Below the pieces are notes generated by a model. It was not told where the DNA came from and ran no database searches. It saw nothing but the letters and a program-made list of their open reading frames with translations. A program made the translations under genes and the position numbers. A stretch of 64,000 nt of DNA from Scandinavium sp036409475. Lineage in GTDB: Bacteria; Pseudomonadota; Gammaproteobacteria; Enterobacterales; Enterobacteriaceae. How positions within the stretch are numbered: the stretch's first letter is position 1; each line of letters begins with the position of its first letter. Shown here piece by piece: positions 46,291-54,636 of this stretch. The stretch lies in assembly GCF_036409475.1 (NCBI RefSeq), contig NZ_JAYRCK010000002.1:124001-188000 (forward strand), in the 5' to 3' direction.

Positions 46291-46878
46291 ATGAACACTC
46301 TACGCATTGGCCTTGTCTCCATCTCCGATCGCGCCTCCAACGGCGTTTACCAGGATAAGGGCATTCCGGCTCTGGAAGCGTGGCTGTCCCGCGCCCTGAC
46401 ATCCCCTTTTGAACTGCAAACCCGGCTGATCCCCGATGAACAGTCGATCATTGAGCAAACCTTGTGTGAGCTGGTGGACGAAATGGGCTGTCACCTGGTG
46501 TTGACCACGGGTGGCACGGGGCCTGCACGTCGTGATGTGACGCCGGATGCGACACTGGCGATTGCCGATCGTGAAATGCCGGGTTTTGGCGAGCAGATGC
46601 GCCAGATTAGCCTGCACTTTGTGCCGACGGCGATCCTTTCGCGTCAGGTTGGGGTTATCCGCAAACAGGCGCTGATCCTCAATTTGCCGGGTCAGCCGAA
46701 GTCGATTCAGGAAACGCTGGAAGGCGTCAAAGAGGAGAGCGGCAACGTACTGGTGCACGGGATTTTTGCAAGTGTACCGTATTGTGTACAGCTTCTCGAA
46801 GGACCTTACATCGAGACTGATGACCAGGTCGTTGCCGCGTTTCGCCCTAAAAGCGCACGTCGCGAGACAATCTCCTGA
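46291..46878 (+). CDS. mog: Molybdopterin adenylyltransferase Mog
   Basis: Mog activates molybdopterin by adenylation before molybdate insertion. The 195-residue product has the MoeA/MogA fold signatures LVSISDRASNGVYQDKG and LVLTTGGTGPARRDVTPDAT and the NLPGQPKSI block. The ATG chosen gives MNTLRIGLVS as in E. coli; an earlier in-frame ATG at 46276 has no support. Confidence 0.98.
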   Translation: MNTLRIGLVSISDRASNGVYQDKGIPALEAWLSRALTSPFELQTRLIPDEQSIIEQTLCELVDEMGCHLVLTTGGTGPARRDVTPDATLAIADREMPGFGEQMRQISLHFVPTAILSRQVGVIRKQALILNLPGQPKSIQETLEGVKEESGNVLVHGIFASVPYCVQLLEGPYIETDDQVVAAFRPKSARRETIS

Positions 46879-46990
46879 AATTAAGCCTTTTATGACATAG
46901 CCTGTGCGGGTCATCGATTGACCAATGATTTACGGTATAGTAATTTTTTCTTTACGAAATCTGTAAATTAATCAAAACAAATGGCCCGCT

Positions 46991-47362
46991 ATGTCACCTT
47001 CCGCAAGACCTCTGAACCGACAGGATTATAAAACGCTGACGCTGGCTGCTCTCGGTGGTGCCCTCGAGTTTTATGATTTCATCATCTTTGTCTTCTTCGC
47101 CGCCGTTGTGGGCGAACTTTTCTTCCCTGCTGATATTCCTGAATGGCTGCGTCAGGTCCAGACCTTTGGCATTTTTGCCGCGGGTTATCTGGCTCGCCCG
47201 TTGGGCGGCATCGTTGCGCCGTTGCTATTGCTGCTGATGCGCGTGCCGCCGATGGCTCCAGCCTGGTATGTGCTGGCGTTATCGCTGGTGGGATTGGGAT
47301 TAGGTATCTGGTTGCGACAGAGTTACATCGCGCCAGAGAAAGCAACGCTTGCGGCGAATTAA
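46991..47362 (+). pseudogene. Internally deleted MFS transporter
   Basis: The 123-residue frame joins the first two helices of a major-facilitator transporter of the metabolite:proton type (LNRQDYKTLTLAALGGALEFYDF, then FGIFAAGYLARPLGGIV) directly to what looks like the last two helices and tail (PLLLLLMRVPP... WYVLALSLVGLGLGIWLRQ). About 300 residues expected in between are missing, with the join near 47212-47220 and the frame kept. Expected loop motifs such as the G-D-R-x-G-R block are absent. A four-helix product is unlikely to transport. A bidirectional terminator follows its stop. Confidence 0.75.
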
Positions 47363-47363
47363 A

Positions 47364-47398
47364 AAAAAAGCCGGGTGAGAGAGTCACCCGGCTTTTTT
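47364..47398. terminator. Bidirectional terminator between the MFS remnant and satP
   Basis: A nine-pair stem gccgggtga/tcacccggc with a five-base loop is flanked by nine A residues on the left and six T residues on the right, so it works as an intrinsic terminator from both strands. Confidence 0.93.
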
Positions 47399-47416
47399 AT
47401 CTTGATCATCTTACGA

Positions 47417-47983
47417 TCAGTGTTTCTCACCGATTGGCAGCACGGTGCGGCCAAACTTCTCGTTCAGCACTTCACCCATTGCCAGGTAGATAGCGCTTGC
47501 GCCACACACCAGACCAATCCAGCCCGCGATGTGAACGATGCCTTCGTTGTCCGCCAGGTGGCCGATAGCCAGCAGGGCAAACAGCACGGTCAGGCTCAGG
47601 AACACGAACTGCTGCATGCGAGGACCGTTCAGCGTTCCGAAGAACATGAACAGGGTGAACACACCCCACAGGCCCAGATACATCCCCATAAAGTGCGCGT
47701 TAGCCGGTTCTGCCAGGCCCATCTTCGGCATGATCAGAATGGCGACCAGAGTCAGCCAGAAAGAGCCGTAGGAGGTGAACGCGGTCAGACCGAAGGTGTT
47801 GCCTTTCTTAAATTCCAGCAGGCCAGCGAAGATCTGTGCCAGGCCGCCGTAAAAAATACCCATCGCCAGAATGGCGGTATCAAACTGGAAAAGGCCGCTG
47901 TTTGCCAGGTTCAGCAGAATGGTGGTCATGCCGAAGCCCATCAGTCCCAGCGGTGCCGGGTTAGCCAACTTAGTGTTACCCAT
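47417..47983 (-). CDS. satP: Succinate-acetate/proton symporter SatP
   Basis: SatP (YaaH) imports acetate and succinate. The 188-residue product has six membrane segments and the family motif NPAPLGLMGFGMTTILLN (about 8-25), with GIFYGGLAQIFAGLLEF. It is complete. Genes found next to it in E. coli (yaaW, yaaI) are absent here, and the dnaK promoter region follows directly. Confidence 0.97.
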   Translation of the reverse strand: MGNTKLANPAPLGLMGFGMTTILLNLANSGLFQFDTAILAMGIFYGGLAQIFAGLLEFKKGNTFGLTAFTSYGSFWLTLVAILIMPKMGLAEPANAHFMGMYLGLWGVFTLFMFFGTLNGPRMQQFVFLSLTVLFALLAIGHLADNEGIVHIAGWIGLVCGASAIYLAMGEVLNEKFGRTVLPIGEKH

Positions 47984-48129
47984 ATTTCCTCAAAAACTTA
48001 TCAATAAAGGGAGAAATGTCTGAACCCCGCGCCAATCCTCTGGTTGCGGGGCGCGGCATAATAATCAGTGTCGTGTCTGCCGTCTATGATCTGAGCAGGG
48101 GGAAATTAAAAAATTTTTTATCCCTCCCC

Positions 48130-48230
48130 CTTGATGAACCTCCTAACGACCCCATCTTGTAAGCAACCGCAGTGGTGAGCCTGAAAAAAAACGTAGCGGG
48201 GCGCTTGAAACAGCACGTTTCGCCCTTATT
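48130..48230 (+). promoter_or_regulatory. Heat-shock (sigma-32) promoters of dnaK-dnaJ
   Basis: CTTGAT at 48130-48135 and CCCCATCT from 48150 are separated by 14 bases, fitting the sigma-32 consensus CTTGAA-N(11-16)-CCCCAT and the position of E. coli dnaK P1. A second set, CTTGAAA at 48204-48210 with CGCCCTTATT from 48221, fits P2. Confidence 0.85.
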
Positions 48231-48278
48231 ACAGGTTCACAACCACATGTTGATCGAATTTTTAGTGGAGACGTTTAG

Positions 48279-50195
48279 ATGGGTAAAATTATTGGTATCG
48301 ACCTGGGGACTACCAACTCTTGTGTAGCGATTATGGATGGCAACACTCCGCGTGTGCTGGAAAACGCCGAGGGCGATCGCACCACGCCTTCTATTATTGC
48401 CTATACCCAGGACGGTGAAACTCTGGTTGGTCAGCCGGCTAAACGTCAGGCCGTGACAAACCCGCAGAACACCCTGTTCGCGATCAAGCGCCTGATTGGC
48501 CGTCGTTTCCAGGACGAAGAAGTGCAGCGTGACGAAGCTATCATGCCGTACAAAATTGTTGCTGCTGATAACGGCGACGCCTGGCTGGACGTGAAAGGCA
48601 CCAAAACTGCACCGCCGCAGATTTCTGCAGAAGTGCTGAAAAAAATGAAGAAAACCGCGGAAGATTACCTGGGCGAGCCGGTAACTGAAGCTGTTATCAC
48701 CGTTCCTGCTTACTTCAACGATGCTCAGCGTCAGGCAACCAAAGATGCTGGCCGTATCGCAGGTCTGGAAGTCAAACGTATCATCAACGAACCCACCGCA
48801 GCCGCACTGGCTTACGGTCTGGATAAAGAAGTGGGTAACCGCACCATTGCTGTATATGACCTGGGCGGCGGTACCTTCGATATCTCCATCATCGAAATCG
48901 ATGAAGTTGATGGCGAAAAAACCTTTGAAGTTCTGGCGACCAACGGCGATACCCACCTCGGTGGTGAAGACTTCGACAGCCGTATGATTAACTATCTGGT
49001 TGAAGAATTTAAGAAAGATCAGGGCATTGACCTGCGTAACGACCCGCTGGCGATGCAGCGCCTGAAAGAAGCCGCAGAAAAAGCGAAAATTGAGCTCTCT
49101 TCTGCGCAGCAGACCGACGTGAACCTGCCGTACATCACTGCAGACGCGACCGGTCCTAAACATATGAACATCAAAGTGACTCGCGCGAAACTGGAAAGCC
49201 TGGTTGAAGACCTGGTGAACCGTTCTATCGAGCCGCTGAAAGTTGCTCTGCAGGATGCTGGCCTGTCTGTTTCTGACGTTCAGGACGTTATCCTGGTCGG
49301 CGGTCAGACCCGTATGCCGATGGTTCAGAAGAAAGTGGCTGAGTTCTTCGGTAAAGAGCCACGTAAAGACGTGAACCCAGACGAAGCTGTTGCTATCGGT
49401 GCTGCGGTTCAGGGCGGCGTGCTGACCGGTGAAGTGAAAGACGTTCTGCTGCTGGACGTCACCCCGCTGTCGCTGGGTATCGAAACCATGGGTGGCGTGA
49501 TGACTTCGCTCATCAACAAAAACACCACCATCCCGACCAAGCACAGCCAGGTGTTCTCTACTGCGGAAGACAACCAGTCTGCGGTAACCATCCACGTGCT
49601 GCAGGGTGAGCGTAAACGTTCTGGTGATAACAAATCTCTGGGTCAGTTCAACCTGGATGGTATCAGCCCGGCACCACGCGGCATGCCGCAAATCGAAGTG
49701 ACCTTCGATATCGATGCTGACGGTATCCTGCACGTTTCCGCGAAAGACAAAAACAGCGGTAAAGAGCAGAAAATCACCATCAAGGCTTCTTCTGGTCTCA
49801 ATGAAGAAGAAATCCAGAAAATGGTGCGTGAAGCTGAAGCTAACGCCGAGTCTGACCGTAAGTTCGAAGAACTGGTTCAGACCCGCAACCAGGGCGATCA
49901 TCTGCTGCACAGCACGCGTAAGCAGGTTGAAGAAGCCGGCGAACAGCTGCCAGCGGAAGACAAAACCGCTATCGAGTCTGCACTGACTGCGCTGGAATCT
50001 TCTCTGAAAGGCGAAGACAAAGCGGATATCGAAGCGAAAATGCAGGCACTGGCTCAGGCTTCCCAGAAACTGCTGGAAATTGCTCAGCAGCAGCATGCAC
50101 AACAGCAGGCGGGTTCTGCTGACGCTTCCGCGAACAACGCGAAGGATGACGATGTTGTCGATGCTGAGTTCGAAGAAGTTAAAGATAAAAAATAA
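48279..50195 (+). CDS. dnaK: Hsp70 chaperone DnaK
   Basis: DnaK binds and releases unfolded proteins in an ATP cycle with DnaJ and GrpE. The 638-residue product has the nucleotide-binding motifs GIDLGTTNSCVAIMDG, VYDLGGGTFDISI and VGGQTRMPMVQ, the substrate-binding domain, and the conserved C-terminal EEVKDKK end. It matches E. coli in length. Strong codon bias explains the long open frame on its other strand. Confidence 0.99.
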   Translation: MGKIIGIDLGTTNSCVAIMDGNTPRVLENAEGDRTTPSIIAYTQDGETLVGQPAKRQAVTNPQNTLFAIKRLIGRRFQDEEVQRDEAIMPYKIVAADNGDAWLDVKGTKTAPPQISAEVLKKMKKTAEDYLGEPVTEAVITVPAYFNDAQRQATKDAGRIAGLEVKRIINEPTAAALAYGLDKEVGNRTIAVYDLGGGTFDISIIEIDEVDGEKTFEVLATNGDTHLGGEDFDSRMINYLVEEFKKDQGIDLRNDPLAMQRLKEAAEKAKIELSSAQQTDVNLPYITADATGPKHMNIKVTRAKLESLVEDLVNRSIEPLKVALQDAGLSVSDVQDVILVGGQTRMPMVQKKVAEFFGKEPRKDVNPDEAVAIGAAVQGGVLTGEVKDVLLLDVTPLSLGIETMGGVMTSLINKNTTIPTKHSQVFSTAEDNQSAVTIHVLQGERKRSGDNKSLGQFNLDGISPAPRGMPQIEVTFDIDADGILHVSAKDKNSGKEQKITIKASSGLNEEEIQKMVREAEANAESDRKFEELVQTRNQGDHLLHSTRKQVEEAGEQLPAEDKTAIESALTALESSLKGEDKADIEAKMQALAQASQKLLEIAQQQHAQQQAGSADASANNAKDDDVVDAEFEEVKDKK

Positions 50196-50281
50196 TCGCC
50201 CTGATGCAGGGTAATTAACTGGCACGGGCGTCGGAGTTTACTCCACGCCCGTGCTCGCATGTTAAGGGCAGATAAAAAGAG
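50196..50281 (+). ncRNA. tpke11: dnaK-dnaJ intergenic hairpin (tpke11-like)
   Basis: In E. coli a candidate RNA named tpke11 was described from exactly this intergenic gap. Here the gap holds a strong hairpin at 50222-50254: stem GCACGGGCGT/ACGCCCGTGC continued by ggag/ctcc around a TTTA loop, ending 27 bases before the dnaJ ATG. There is no T-run, so it does not stop transcription into dnaJ; it may lower dnaJ yield relative to dnaK or mark an mRNA processing site. Confidence 0.45.
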
Positions 50282-51421
50282 ATGGCGAAGAGAGACTATT
50301 ACGAGGTTTTAGGCGTTTCCAAAACAGCGGAAGAGCGTGAAATCAAAAAGGCTTACAAACGCCTGGCGATGAAGTTCCATCCTGACCGTAATCAGGGTGA
50401 CAAAGAAGCCGAAGGAAAATTTAAAGAGATCAAAGAAGCTTACGAAATCCTGACCGACGCGCAGAAGCGTGCGGCCTATGACCAGTATGGTCATGCGGCG
50501 TTCGAGCAGGGCGGCGGTGGTTTCGGTGGCGGCGGCTTTGGCGGCGGTGGTGCTGATTTCAGCGATATCTTCGGCGACGTGTTTGGCGACATTTTTGGCG
50601 GCGGACGTGGGCGTCAGCGTGCATCACGTGGTGCAGACCTGCGCTACAACATGGATCTGACTCTGGAAGAAGCCGTTCGTGGTGTCACCAAAGAGATTCG
50701 CATTCCGACGTTGGAAGAGTGTGATGTTTGCCACGGCAGCGGCGCGAAAGCGGGCACCAAACCGCAGACTTGTCCAACCTGTCACGGTCAGGGCCAGGTG
50801 CAGATGCGGCAGGGCTTTTTTGCCGTACAGCAGACCTGTCCACACTGTCAGGGCCGCGGTACGCTGATTAAAGATCCGTGCCACAAGTGTCATGGTCACG
50901 GTCGCGTTGAAAAGAACAAAACCTTGTCGGTTAAAATTCCGGCAGGCGTCGACACCGGCGATCGTATTCGTCTGTCCGGCGAAGGCGAAGCAGGTGAGCA
51001 CGGCGCGCCAGCGGGCGATTTGTACGTTCAGGTGCAGGTTAAGCAGCACCCAATCTTCGAACGCGAAGGGAATAACCTGTACTGCGAAGTGCCGATTAAC
51101 TTTGCAATGGCTGCTCTGGGCGGTGAGATCGAAGTCCCGACGCTGGATGGTCGTGTGAACCTGAAAGTGCCTGGCGAAACGCAGACCGGCAAACTGTTCC
51201 GCATGCGTGGTAAAGGCGTCAAATCCGTTCGCGGTGGTGCACAGGGCGATCTGCTGTGTCGCGTTGTAGTGGAAACTCCGGTTAGCCTGAATGACAAGCA
51301 GAAACAGTTGCTGAAAGATCTGCAGGATAGCTTCGGTGGTCCAACGGGTGAGAAAAACAGCCCGCGTTCGAAAAGCTTCTTCGATGGCGTGAAAAAATTC
51401 TTTGATGATTTGACTCGCTAA
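50282..51421 (+). CDS. dnaJ: Hsp40 co-chaperone DnaJ
   Basis: DnaJ delivers substrates to DnaK and stimulates its ATPase. The 379-residue product has the J domain with HPD at 33-35, the Gly/Phe-rich region (about 75-105), four CxxCxGxG zinc repeats (CDVCHGSG, CPTCHGQG, CPHCQGRG, CHKCHGHG) and the C-terminal domains. It is complete and ends in a terminator 23 bases later. Confidence 0.99.
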   Translation: MAKRDYYEVLGVSKTAEEREIKKAYKRLAMKFHPDRNQGDKEAEGKFKEIKEAYEILTDAQKRAAYDQYGHAAFEQGGGGFGGGGFGGGGADFSDIFGDVFGDIFGGGRGRQRASRGADLRYNMDLTLEEAVRGVTKEIRIPTLEECDVCHGSGAKAGTKPQTCPTCHGQGQVQMRQGFFAVQQTCPHCQGRGTLIKDPCHKCHGHGRVEKNKTLSVKIPAGVDTGDRIRLSGEGEAGEHGAPAGDLYVQVQVKQHPIFEREGNNLYCEVPINFAMAALGGEIEVPTLDGRVNLKVPGETQTGKLFRMRGKGVKSVRGGAQGDLLCRVVVETPVSLNDKQKQLLKDLQDSFGGPTGEKNSPRSKSFFDGVKKFFDDLTR

Positions 51422-51443
51422 TTGCATCAACTGCTTGAACACC

Positions 51444-51474
51444 AAAGCCCGGGCTTCGCAGTCCGGGCTTTTTT
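51444..51474 (+). terminator. dnaKJ terminator
   Basis: A nine-pair stem aaagcccgg/ccgggcttt with a ten-base loop runs into a T-tract (six T in a row), a typical intrinsic terminator. Confidence 0.93.
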
Positions 51475-51808
51475 ATTGCCATCACTAAACTGCCGCCAGG
51501 AAAGATGCGGAGTGACTCAGCAAGACTCTAGTCTGATGAATAGCTATGCCGGAATATGACAATACTCCCATCATCGGTGAATTTTCATAAGTCATCTTCT
51601 CAGGAGAAGATCTTTTACACCGCAAAAAAAAGATTCAGATATCGTGCGCCTCCTTTATTAACGTTGCTTTAACTTGCGTGAGGGAATGTGAGATTAAATG
51701 ATTAACAAATAATTAAGCTAAATAATAACGTCAGTATTCATTTCTGGTATGATTTAGACTATCTGTGGTTTCAGAAAAATTAATGTTATTTAACAGAGGC
51801 TTACAAGT
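51475..51808. other. Intergenic region between dnaJ and the LysR gene
   Basis: Composition shifts here from core-like to AT-rich, marking the left edge of the accessory cassette. A compact stem ATCTTCTC/GAGAAGAT at 51594-51611 is followed by CTTTT and may act as a terminator or attenuator. I see no coding sequence, tRNA or insertion-sequence end. Confidence 0.5.
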
Positions 51809-52756
51809 ATGGAAACATTGCCTGCAACCAGGGTGTTTGATTTGAATTTAATCAGAGTTCTGGATGCAGTAATAAGTGCGGGGAATGCAACGAAAGCCTC
51901 AAAACGGCTGAACGTGACGCCTGCCGCTGTATCATTAGCGCTACAACGCTTACAGCACACTTATAATGAGTCCCTTTTTATACGCACCAAAGATGGGTTA
52001 GTGCCAACTGCCCGAGCTAAAGAGTTGCATCACACTTTTGTTCAAATTCTGGAACTGGTGGATACAACTTTTCACCCCGGAGACTGGCTAAAATTAAATA
52101 AAGAGATGATCATTTGTGGGAATGATATTACGGAGCAGTATTTCCTCTCTCAGATTATTGAATTTGATATTTTTGATCAATATAAAATTCATCACCGCTC
52201 CAACTGGCTGAAAGACATCACCTCCAGCAGAGAGTTACTGAAATCTGGCACTGCTGATTTGGTTATGACTTTTGAACCTCCCAAGGATAATGATTTTTCT
52301 CAGGTGGTGGTCGAACGGTTTACCACTTACTGTGTTGTCTGTAGTCTACAAAATCCTTTGTCTTCACTGTCCAAAATATCATTGCATAATTTTTATTCTT
52401 TTCGTCACGCTGAAATTCGCAATGATGTATTTAAAACATCTCTTTTTGATGAACGTCATCTCATGCTTCCGTGCGGACCTTACACAGGTCACCGAACGAT
52501 TGGCTATCGTAGTGAGTCACTTAATGGTTTATTGAGTATGGTTGAAAATACAGCGATGATTGCTGTACTTCCAAAAAGATTGGCTAGTTTTTATAAGGCT
52601 CACAGAAACTATGCAATAGAAATAGTTTCTCTACCAGACGAGATAAAAGTAAAACCATTATCTCTATACGCTGTCTGGTCACAGCGGAATAAATTACAGA
52701 AAGATATTTATGCCATGGTTTCGATGCTGCAGACTATTGCCTCATTCCGTTCATGA
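51809..52756 (+). CDS. LysR-type regulator of the chitinase cassette
   Basis: The 315-residue product has an N-terminal LysR helix-turn-helix (about 10-70: NLIRVLDAVISAGNATKASKRLNV followed by TPAAVSLALQRLQ) and the typical effector-binding C-terminal part. It is AT-rich compared with the core genes. As first gene of the cassette it may control the holin gene and the chitinase; a LysR protein (ChiR) does so in Serratia marcescens, and from memory Salmonella has a LysR gene (STM0014) at the same place. The inducer is unknown. Confidence 0.88.
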   Translation: METLPATRVFDLNLIRVLDAVISAGNATKASKRLNVTPAAVSLALQRLQHTYNESLFIRTKDGLVPTARAKELHHTFVQILELVDTTFHPGDWLKLNKEMIICGNDITEQYFLSQIIEFDIFDQYKIHHRSNWLKDITSSRELLKSGTADLVMTFEPPKDNDFSQVVVERFTTYCVVCSLQNPLSSLSKISLHNFYSFRHAEIRNDVFKTSLFDERHLMLPCGPYTGHRTIGYRSESLNGLLSMVENTAMIAVLPKRLASFYKAHRNYAIEIVSLPDEIKVKPLSLYAVWSQRNKLQKDIYAMVSMLQTIASFRS

Positions 52757-52894
52757 GTGGTTATATATACGAGTATGTGTCTTTCTTTTATAAAGTGTTA
52801 TTTTTTATTATTTGCCTACATGCTGTCTGGCTAGTTACATTTCAGTTACCGCAAGCTTTCTTGCATATCCTATTGAAAAGTGCATGAGGTGACT

Positions 52895-53242
52895 ATGATG
52901 ATTCTTGAAAATGTGCCATCGTCCAGTTTTGTTTTTTTTAAATTGGAAATTACTCTTACTGTCCTGGTGATTGGGGCCTGGGGAGGTATTGTGATTTTCC
53001 TTATGAAAAATGGAAGCAAGGGCACAACATTTTACAAAAAAGTGAATGCATGTCTATCGCAAATTATTATTTCGTGCTTCACGGGTTTTTTGCTGAGCAT
53101 CATTGCTATTGAAAAGGGATTAAGCTTCAATTTTATTATTTTAGTTTCCGGTGTCGGGGGGGTATTTGCCGCACCGATCTTGAAACTCATTGGTAGCAAA
53201 GTGAAGAGTTTTTTATTTGTAACAGAGGATAAAAGTAAATAA
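52895..53242 (+). CDS. Holin-like small membrane protein
   Basis: The 115-residue protein has three strongly hydrophobic stretches (about 15-37, 53-72 and 76-97), a short N-terminus and a charged tail (KVKSFLFVTEDKSK), the layout of class I holins. GAGGTG stands five bases before the ATG; a GTG 15 bases upstream is in frame. It faces the endolysin gene tail to tail across 32 bases. With that neighbour it should make the inner-membrane hole that lets the endolysin reach peptidoglycan. Sequence alone cannot prove holin activity. Confidence 0.72.
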   Translation: MMILENVPSSSFVFFKLEITLTVLVIGAWGGIVIFLMKNGSKGTTFYKKVNACLSQIIISCFTGFLLSIIAIEKGLSFNFIILVSGVGGVFAAPILKLIGSKVKSFLFVTEDKSK

Positions 53243-53274
53243 AAATGATAGCCTCTCCTTCGAGAGGCCATCGT

Positions 53275-53814
53275 TCAATTAATTGAAACTCGATTTTTCA
53301 ACCATCCATAGACAAACTCCTCATTTTGATTACGATACTCAGTGGCGGAAAGATAATACTCACCTTGCGTGCAGTTTAATGCATTCAGTAATATTTTCTC
53401 ACCTTCGTCACCTCGCCATGCCAGATAAATACTTAGGGCTTTAATCGTTTTTTCACCAATGTTCCCATCTACCTTCAGTTCGTCATATTTTCTTTCATTA
53501 TGATTAAAAGCATTAAGCCAGCGCTGGAGCCAGCGTGAAGGCCATGCTGGACCTACATTAACTCCTGCGTCACATAATTCGAAAGCAAGAGGCCAGGACA
53601 GTTCAGCAACATGATCGAAGCCGGGGGCTATCCAGTAGCTCTGCTCCATAATAGCGTAGGCGTCAGATCGAGTCAGATCCTGCATTCTTCCCTGAAATCC
53701 GTGTGCACGCGCTGTGGCTTCTGTTATTCCCCAATGGGTTGGTCCTCCTTTATCTGCAGCATTTTCCGTAAAACCACCTTCTTTTGTCAGAATACCGTCT
53801 AATATCAGATTCAT
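53275..53814 (-). CDS. GH108 muramidase/endolysin
   Basis: The 179-residue product has the family-108 motif EGGFTENAADKGGPTHWGIT (catalytic Glu at about 13) and a C-terminal peptidoglycan-binding part (VDGNIGEKTIKAL). Family members include TtsA, the endolysin that frees typhoid toxin, and phage endolysins. No signal peptide is present, so it needs a holin. The ATG used has AGGTG upstream; a GTG nine bases earlier overlaps that site. It is downstream of the ToxR-like gene on the same strand. Confidence 0.88.
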   Translation of the reverse strand: MNLILDGILTKEGGFTENAADKGGPTHWGITEATARAHGFQGRMQDLTRSDAYAIMEQSYWIAPGFDHVAELSWPLAFELCDAGVNVGPAWPSRWLQRWLNAFNHNERKYDELKVDGNIGEKTIKALSIYLAWRGDEGEKILLNALNCTQGEYYLSATEYRNQNEEFVYGWLKNRVSIN

Positions 53815-53847
53815 TGTTGTCACCTTTTTTGTGGTCAGTCGTTGGAA

Positions 53848-54288
53848 CTATTTAATCATTTCAATGATGAGATACAGAATAATCATTGAAATGATAAAGA
53901 CGATGATGGAAAGAGGGTTAAAAAAGTTAGGTCTGATTTTATTTTCCTCTGTAGGAAGCACTTCAATGGAGATGCTACTGTTTGCTCTAATGCCTATTCG
54001 TGGCACTGTCATAAAAAAGTCATTAATTCCCAGTGAACGTAAATCCTTTCTTATGAGATACAATAGCTGTGTCATATTTGCATCGCTAATAAATTGCCCT
54101 CGTTCCCCCCATAATCCGAAGGCAAGGGCTTGCTTGTCAATGATTCCTGAATTTGCGTGTTCAATTATAAAACTGAGGCATCGAGCTCTCATCGCCGACA
54201 TTTTTATGATGACAGCACTGTCAGTGTTTTTAATCTCATTTTTACTCTCGTTATAAATACAGTTGTGATTGAGTAGATAGCGCTTCAT
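53848..54288 (-). CDS. ToxR-like membrane-anchored winged-helix regulator
   Basis: The 146-residue product has an N-terminal winged-helix region of the OmpR/ToxR kind (about 20-95: LSFIIEHANSGIIDKQALAFGLWG, then LLYLIRKDLRSLGI and TVPRIGIR) and a single membrane helix near the C-terminus (about 122-143) with no periplasmic domain. Such proteins bind DNA from the membrane. It is divergent from the chitinase gene, and upstream of the endolysin in the same direction, so it may control both. Confidence 0.78.
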   Translation of the reverse strand: MKRYLLNHNCIYNESKNEIKNTDSAVIIKMSAMRARCLSFIIEHANSGIIDKQALAFGLWGERGQFISDANMTQLLYLIRKDLRSLGINDFFMTVPRIGIRANSSISIEVLPTEENKIRPNFFNPLSIIVFIISMIILYLIIEMIK

Positions 54289-54636
54289 AGTGAACCTGTT
54301 ATTTCTGATTGGATGGTGTACTTTCGCTAATATTAAGAATTTACTGATTTAGATTCAAATAACAAGTTGTAAAAAGGTCAAAAGTAAAACGAAAAATGGA
54401 TTATTTATCGCAAAAAATGCCCTGACTTAAATTATATTAAGGAATGACTTAAGTTATGTTTTAGTTATGTCGGAAGGAAAAGTGTATTGTTGTTACAAAT
54501 AAATGACTGTGTGATATGAGTTATCCAATAAAAATATATAATATGATGCTTTGTGTTTTGCGTATTTCAGCCTTTGTTTGTGAAATGAATAGCGTAGCAA
54601 TGAGCTACATACGCTAAACAATTTAAGGAATGTATA
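54289..54636. other. AT-rich divergent promoter region of the chitinase
   Basis: This very AT-rich gap holds the promoters of the ToxR-like gene and the chitinase. It contains phased direct repeats, listed separately. No coding sequence is supported. AAGGAATGTATA ATG gives the chitinase a good ribosome site. Confidence 0.6.
54423..54470. repeat. Phased direct repeats upstream of the chitinase
   Basis: TGACTTAAATTATAT (54423-54437) and TGACTTAAGTTATGT (54445-54459) are 13/15 identical and start 22 bases apart; a third partial unit TTTAGTTATGT (54460-54470) follows the TTAAGTTATGT part at an 11-base step. Repeats in phase with the helix suggest cooperative binding by the ToxR-like or LysR regulator about 165-215 bases before the chitinase start. 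Confidence 0.55.

Noticed and set aside
48237..50225. A 662-codon open frame on the minus strand covering the whole of dnaK
   Set aside because: This is the known antisense artefact of Hsp70 genes: strong codon bias in dnaK removes stop codons from the complementary frame. No ribosome site or family similarity supports it.
52880..53823. Holin and endolysin genes as a prophage remnant
   Set aside because: No integrase, capsid, tail or terminase fragments lie nearby, and the pair is enclosed by two regulators and a chitinase, which fits a dedicated export cassette better.
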